This document shows, in pieces, positions 13,170-15,480 of a stretch of DNA of 15,480 nt. This DNA comes from Deltaproteobacteria bacterium. Lineage in GTDB: Bacteria > Desulfobacterota > Syntrophia > Syntrophales > UBA2210. Location: the NCBI GenBank assembly GCA_016935875.1, contig JAFGQD010000069.1, positions 1-15,480 on the forward strand. Direction: 5' to 3'. The notes beneath the pieces were generated by a model. The model was not told the origin of the DNA and made no database searches. It saw only the letters and a program-made list of their open reading frames with translations. Both the position numbers and the translations under genes were made by a program. Every line of letters begins with the position of its first letter. The stretch's first letter is position 1.

Positions 13170-15480
13170 TCAACCTATATCCGCATGGTAGTCCTGAAGG
13201 GATTTCACGCGGCCGTGGTTTTTCCGTGTGGCGGAGATACCTCTGACGGCCGCGAGGGCGGCGGCTGCCGTGGTGATGTAGGGGACCTTGTATCTAATGG
13301 CGGTCTTTCGGATGTATGAATCGTCATGTTTGCTCATCCTGCCGCTCGGCGTGTTGATTACGAGCTGGATCTCACGATTTTTTATCCCGTCGGTTATATT
13401 GGGCCGCCCTTCGTGCATCTTGAGGATCAGTTCCGAGGTGATCCCGTGCTCCGCCAGAAAACGGTTGCTCCCCTTCGTGGCCTTCAGCTTGAAACCGAGT
13501 TTCTCGAATTCCCGTGCCACATCGAGAAGAGCCCTTTTATCGTCGTCATACGCGGTGATCAATACGGTTCCCTCTTCGGGGAGGACCTGACCGGTGGCCT
13601 CCTGCGCCTTGAAAAACGCGAGGCCGAATGAATCGGCCATCCCCAGGACCTCTCCCGTTGACCGCATCTCCGGGCCCAGGAGCGGATCGACCTCCTGGAA
13701 CATATTGAAGGGGAAGACGGCCTCCTTGACGCCGAAGTGCCGTATCTTCGCCGTTTTAAGATTGAGGTCCTTCAGTTTCTTCCCCAGCATCAGTTGTGTG
13801 GCGATTCGCGCCATCGATATGTTGCAGACTTTTGAAACCAGCGGAACCGTCCGGGATGCCCGCGGATTCGCCTCAAGGATGTAGACGACATCATCCATGA
13901 TGGCATACTGGATGTTCATCAGCCCCACCACGTGCAGTTCCCGTGCTATTTTTTGTGTGTATTCAGAGATGGTGGCTATTGCGGCGGCCGACAGACTGAC
14001 GGGAGGAATCGCGCAGGCTGAATCACCCGAATGAACGCCGGCGAGTTCGATATGTTCCATGATCGATGGAATGAAGACATCCGTTCCGTCTGAGATGGCG
14101 TCGGCTTCCACCTCAATGGCGTTTTCCAGAAACTTGTCGATCAGCATGGGTCTCTCTGGTGCGACATCGACGGCGGCCGCAAGGTAGCGTCTCAGCATCT
14201 CCTCGTCATGGACCACCTCCATCCCGCGCCCTCCCAGGACATACGATGGCCTGACCATCAGGGGATATCCTATCTCATGTGCAATATCGAGGGCCTCTTC
14301 TATGGTGCTCGCCATCCCCGATTTCGGTTCGGGTATCCCCAGCTTTTCCATCATCTTCCGGAAGCGGTCCCTGTCTTCCGCCAGATCGATCATCTCCGGT
14401 GAAGTGCCGATGATCTTCACCCCCGCTTCGGCCAGTTCATTCGCGATATTCAGGGGTGTCTGTCCTCCGAACTGTACGATGACCCCCTCCGGTTTCTCCT
14501 TCTCGTAGATACTCAGGACATCTTCCACGGTCAGGGGTTCAAAGTAGAGCTTGTCCGAGGTGTCGTAGTCTGTGGATACCGTCTCCGGATTACAGTTTAC
14601 CATGATCGCTTCAAGACCCTCATCCTTGATGGCAAAGGCGGCGTGCACGCAGCAGTAATCGAATTCTATCCCCTGCCCGATGCGGTTCGGTCCCCCGCCG
14701 AGAACGATGATCTTGCGCCTGCCGCTCGAATGCACCTTGTCCGGCGCGTTGTAAGTTGAAAAATAGTATGCCGCGTCATCCACCCCACTGACGGGTACCG
14801 GTTCCCACCCTTCCACAATGCCCAGCGATATGCGCCGCTCCCGTATCTCCTTCTCTGGAATGGCGAGCAGCTTCGACAGATAGCGGTCGGCAAACCCGTC
14901 CTTCTTCGCCCGTATCAGCAGATCGTCCGGCAGATCCCCCCCCTTGCAACGGAGGATCTCCTCCTCCAGTTCGACCAGCCCCTTCATCTGTCCGATGAAC
15001 CATGCCTTGATGTGGGTCTTGGCGTGGATCTCTTCCACGCGCGCTCCCTTTCGCAGGGCCTCGTACATGATAAACTGCCGCTCGCTCGTCGGTTTGGACA
15101 GGAGCCCCATCAGTTCATCGAGCGATTTTTCATGAAAATTCTTTGCAAAGCCAAGGCCGTAGCGACTGATCTCGAGGGAACGGATGGCCTTCTGCAGGGC
15201 CTCCTTATACGTCTTGCCGATACTCATGACCTCCCCGACCGCGCGCATTTGCGTTCCGAGTTCGTCGATGGCCCCCGGGAACTTCTCAAATGCCCACCGG
15301 GCAAATTTGACGACGACATAGTCACCCGAAGGGGTGTACTTGTCTAGGGTTCCCTCTCTCCAGTACGGTATCTCGTCCAGGGTCAGCCCGGCTGCCAGCA
15401 TCGATGAGATGAGGGCGATGGGGAAGCCGGTCGCCTTGGATGCCAGGGCGGAGGAACGCGAGGTCCGCGGGTTGATCTCT
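13170..15480 (-). CDS. carB: Carbamoyl-phosphate synthase large subunit CarB (partial, N-terminus beyond the window)
   Basis: CarB makes carbamoyl phosphate for pyrimidines and arginine, using ammonia from the CarA glutaminase. The frame stays open to the right edge, where it reads EINPRTSRSSALASKATGFP. This is the Mg-binding Glu/Asn segment near residue 300 of a ~1070-residue protein, so about 770 residues are present. In order they show the end of the carboxyphosphate ATP-grasp domain, the oligomerisation region, the second half starting KIIVLGGGPNRIGQGIEFDY, with NPETVSTDYDTSDKLYFEPL, VRPSYVLGGRGM and EANPRASRTVP, and the C-terminal MGS-like regulatory domain (about the last 130 residues, ATKGSNRFLAEHGI to AALAAVRGI). 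Nothing is broken. It lies upstream of purF on the same strand. The true start is outside the window. Confidence 0.97.
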   Translation of the reverse strand, partial: EINPRTSRSSALASKATGFPIALISSMLAAGLTLDEIPYWREGTLDKYTPSGDYVVVKFARWAFEKFPGAIDELGTQMRAVGEVMSIGKTYKEALQKAIRSLEISRYGLGFAKNFHEKSLDELMGLLSKPTSERQFIMYEALRKGARVEEIHAKTHIKAWFIGQMKGLVELEEEILRCKGGDLPDDLLIRAKKDGFADRYLSKLLAIPEKEIRERRISLGIVEGWEPVPVSGVDDAAYYFSTYNAPDKVHSSGRRKIIVLGGGPNRIGQGIEFDYCCVHAAFAIKDEGLEAIMVNCNPETVSTDYDTSDKLYFEPLTVEDVLSIYEKEKPEGVIVQFGGQTPLNIANELAEAGVKIIGTSPEMIDLAEDRDRFRKMMEKLGIPEPKSGMASTIEEALDIAHEIGYPLMVRPSYVLGGRGMEVVHDEEMLRRYLAAAVDVAPERPMLIDKFLENAIEVEADAISDGTDVFIPSIMEHIELAGVHSGDSACAIPPVSLSAAAIATISEYTQKIARELHVVGLMNIQYAIMDDVVYILEANPRASRTVPLVSKVCNISMARIATQLMLGKKLKDLNLKTAKIRHFGVKEAVFPFNMFQEVDPLLGPEMRSTGEVLGMADSFGLAFFKAQEATGQVLPEEGTVLITAYDDDKRALLDVAREFEKLGFKLKATKGSNRFLAEHGITSELILKMHEGRPNITDGIKNREIQLVINTPSGRMSKHDDSYIRKTAIRYKVPYITTAAAALAAVRGISATRKNHGRVKSLQDYHADIG

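Noticed and set aside
15012..15347. 111-codon plus-strand frame opposite carB
   Set aside because: It is a long antisense frame from the high-GC carB codons; the carB translation is unmistakable.

Overview
The window looks like part of the chromosome of a Gram-negative, LPS-making bacterium. The best guess is a member of the former Deltaproteobacteria (Desulfobacterota, Syntrophus/Smithella-like). This rests on gene order and protein types: yebC-ruvCAB-queH, lpxC followed by a DUF4390 protein and an NtrY/NtrX pair, a DUF3568-type lipoprotein, and carB followed by purF. No 16S rRNA is present, so the taxonomy is inference.

Layout. Positions 1-320 are the end of an rRNA operon: the 3' tail of 23S, a complete 5S and a strong intrinsic terminator. 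From 526 to 9520 all genes are on the plus strand. First come yebC, ruvC, ruvA and ruvB (a YebC-type regulator plus Holliday-junction processing), then queH (queuosine synthesis). After a 185-base gap come lpxC (lipid A synthesis), an exported DUF4390 protein, an NtrY-like membrane histidine kinase and an NtrX-like sigma54 activator. Positions 9521-9756 are a GC-rich block of four hairpins that resembles the right end of an IS200/IS605 (TnpB-type) element. It abuts the stop codon of a minus-strand DUF3568-like lipoprotein gene (9757-10155). Positions 10156-10635 have no confident gene, only a possible gene remnant. A secreted M23 metallopeptidase (10636-11535, plus) then converges on a minus-strand carB-purF pair (11577 to the right edge). 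carB runs off the window with about 300 N-terminal residues missing.

How the genes work together. RuvA, RuvB and RuvC form the branch-migration and resolution machine. LpxC commits carbon to lipid A, and the neighbouring DUF4390-NtrY-NtrX set may be an envelope- or redox-responsive two-component system. The lipoprotein and M23 hydrolase are also envelope proteins but are not obviously co-transcribed with that set. CarB and PurF both use glutamine-derived nitrogen to start pyrimidine/arginine and purine synthesis.

Most of the window is ordinary core genome, and I see no convincing new multi-gene system. The most unusual parts are the hairpin array at about 9570-9760 with its possible TnpB-tail reading frame, the coding-like minus-strand remnant at 10373-10606, and an inverted repeat at 378-448 between the rRNA operon and yebC.
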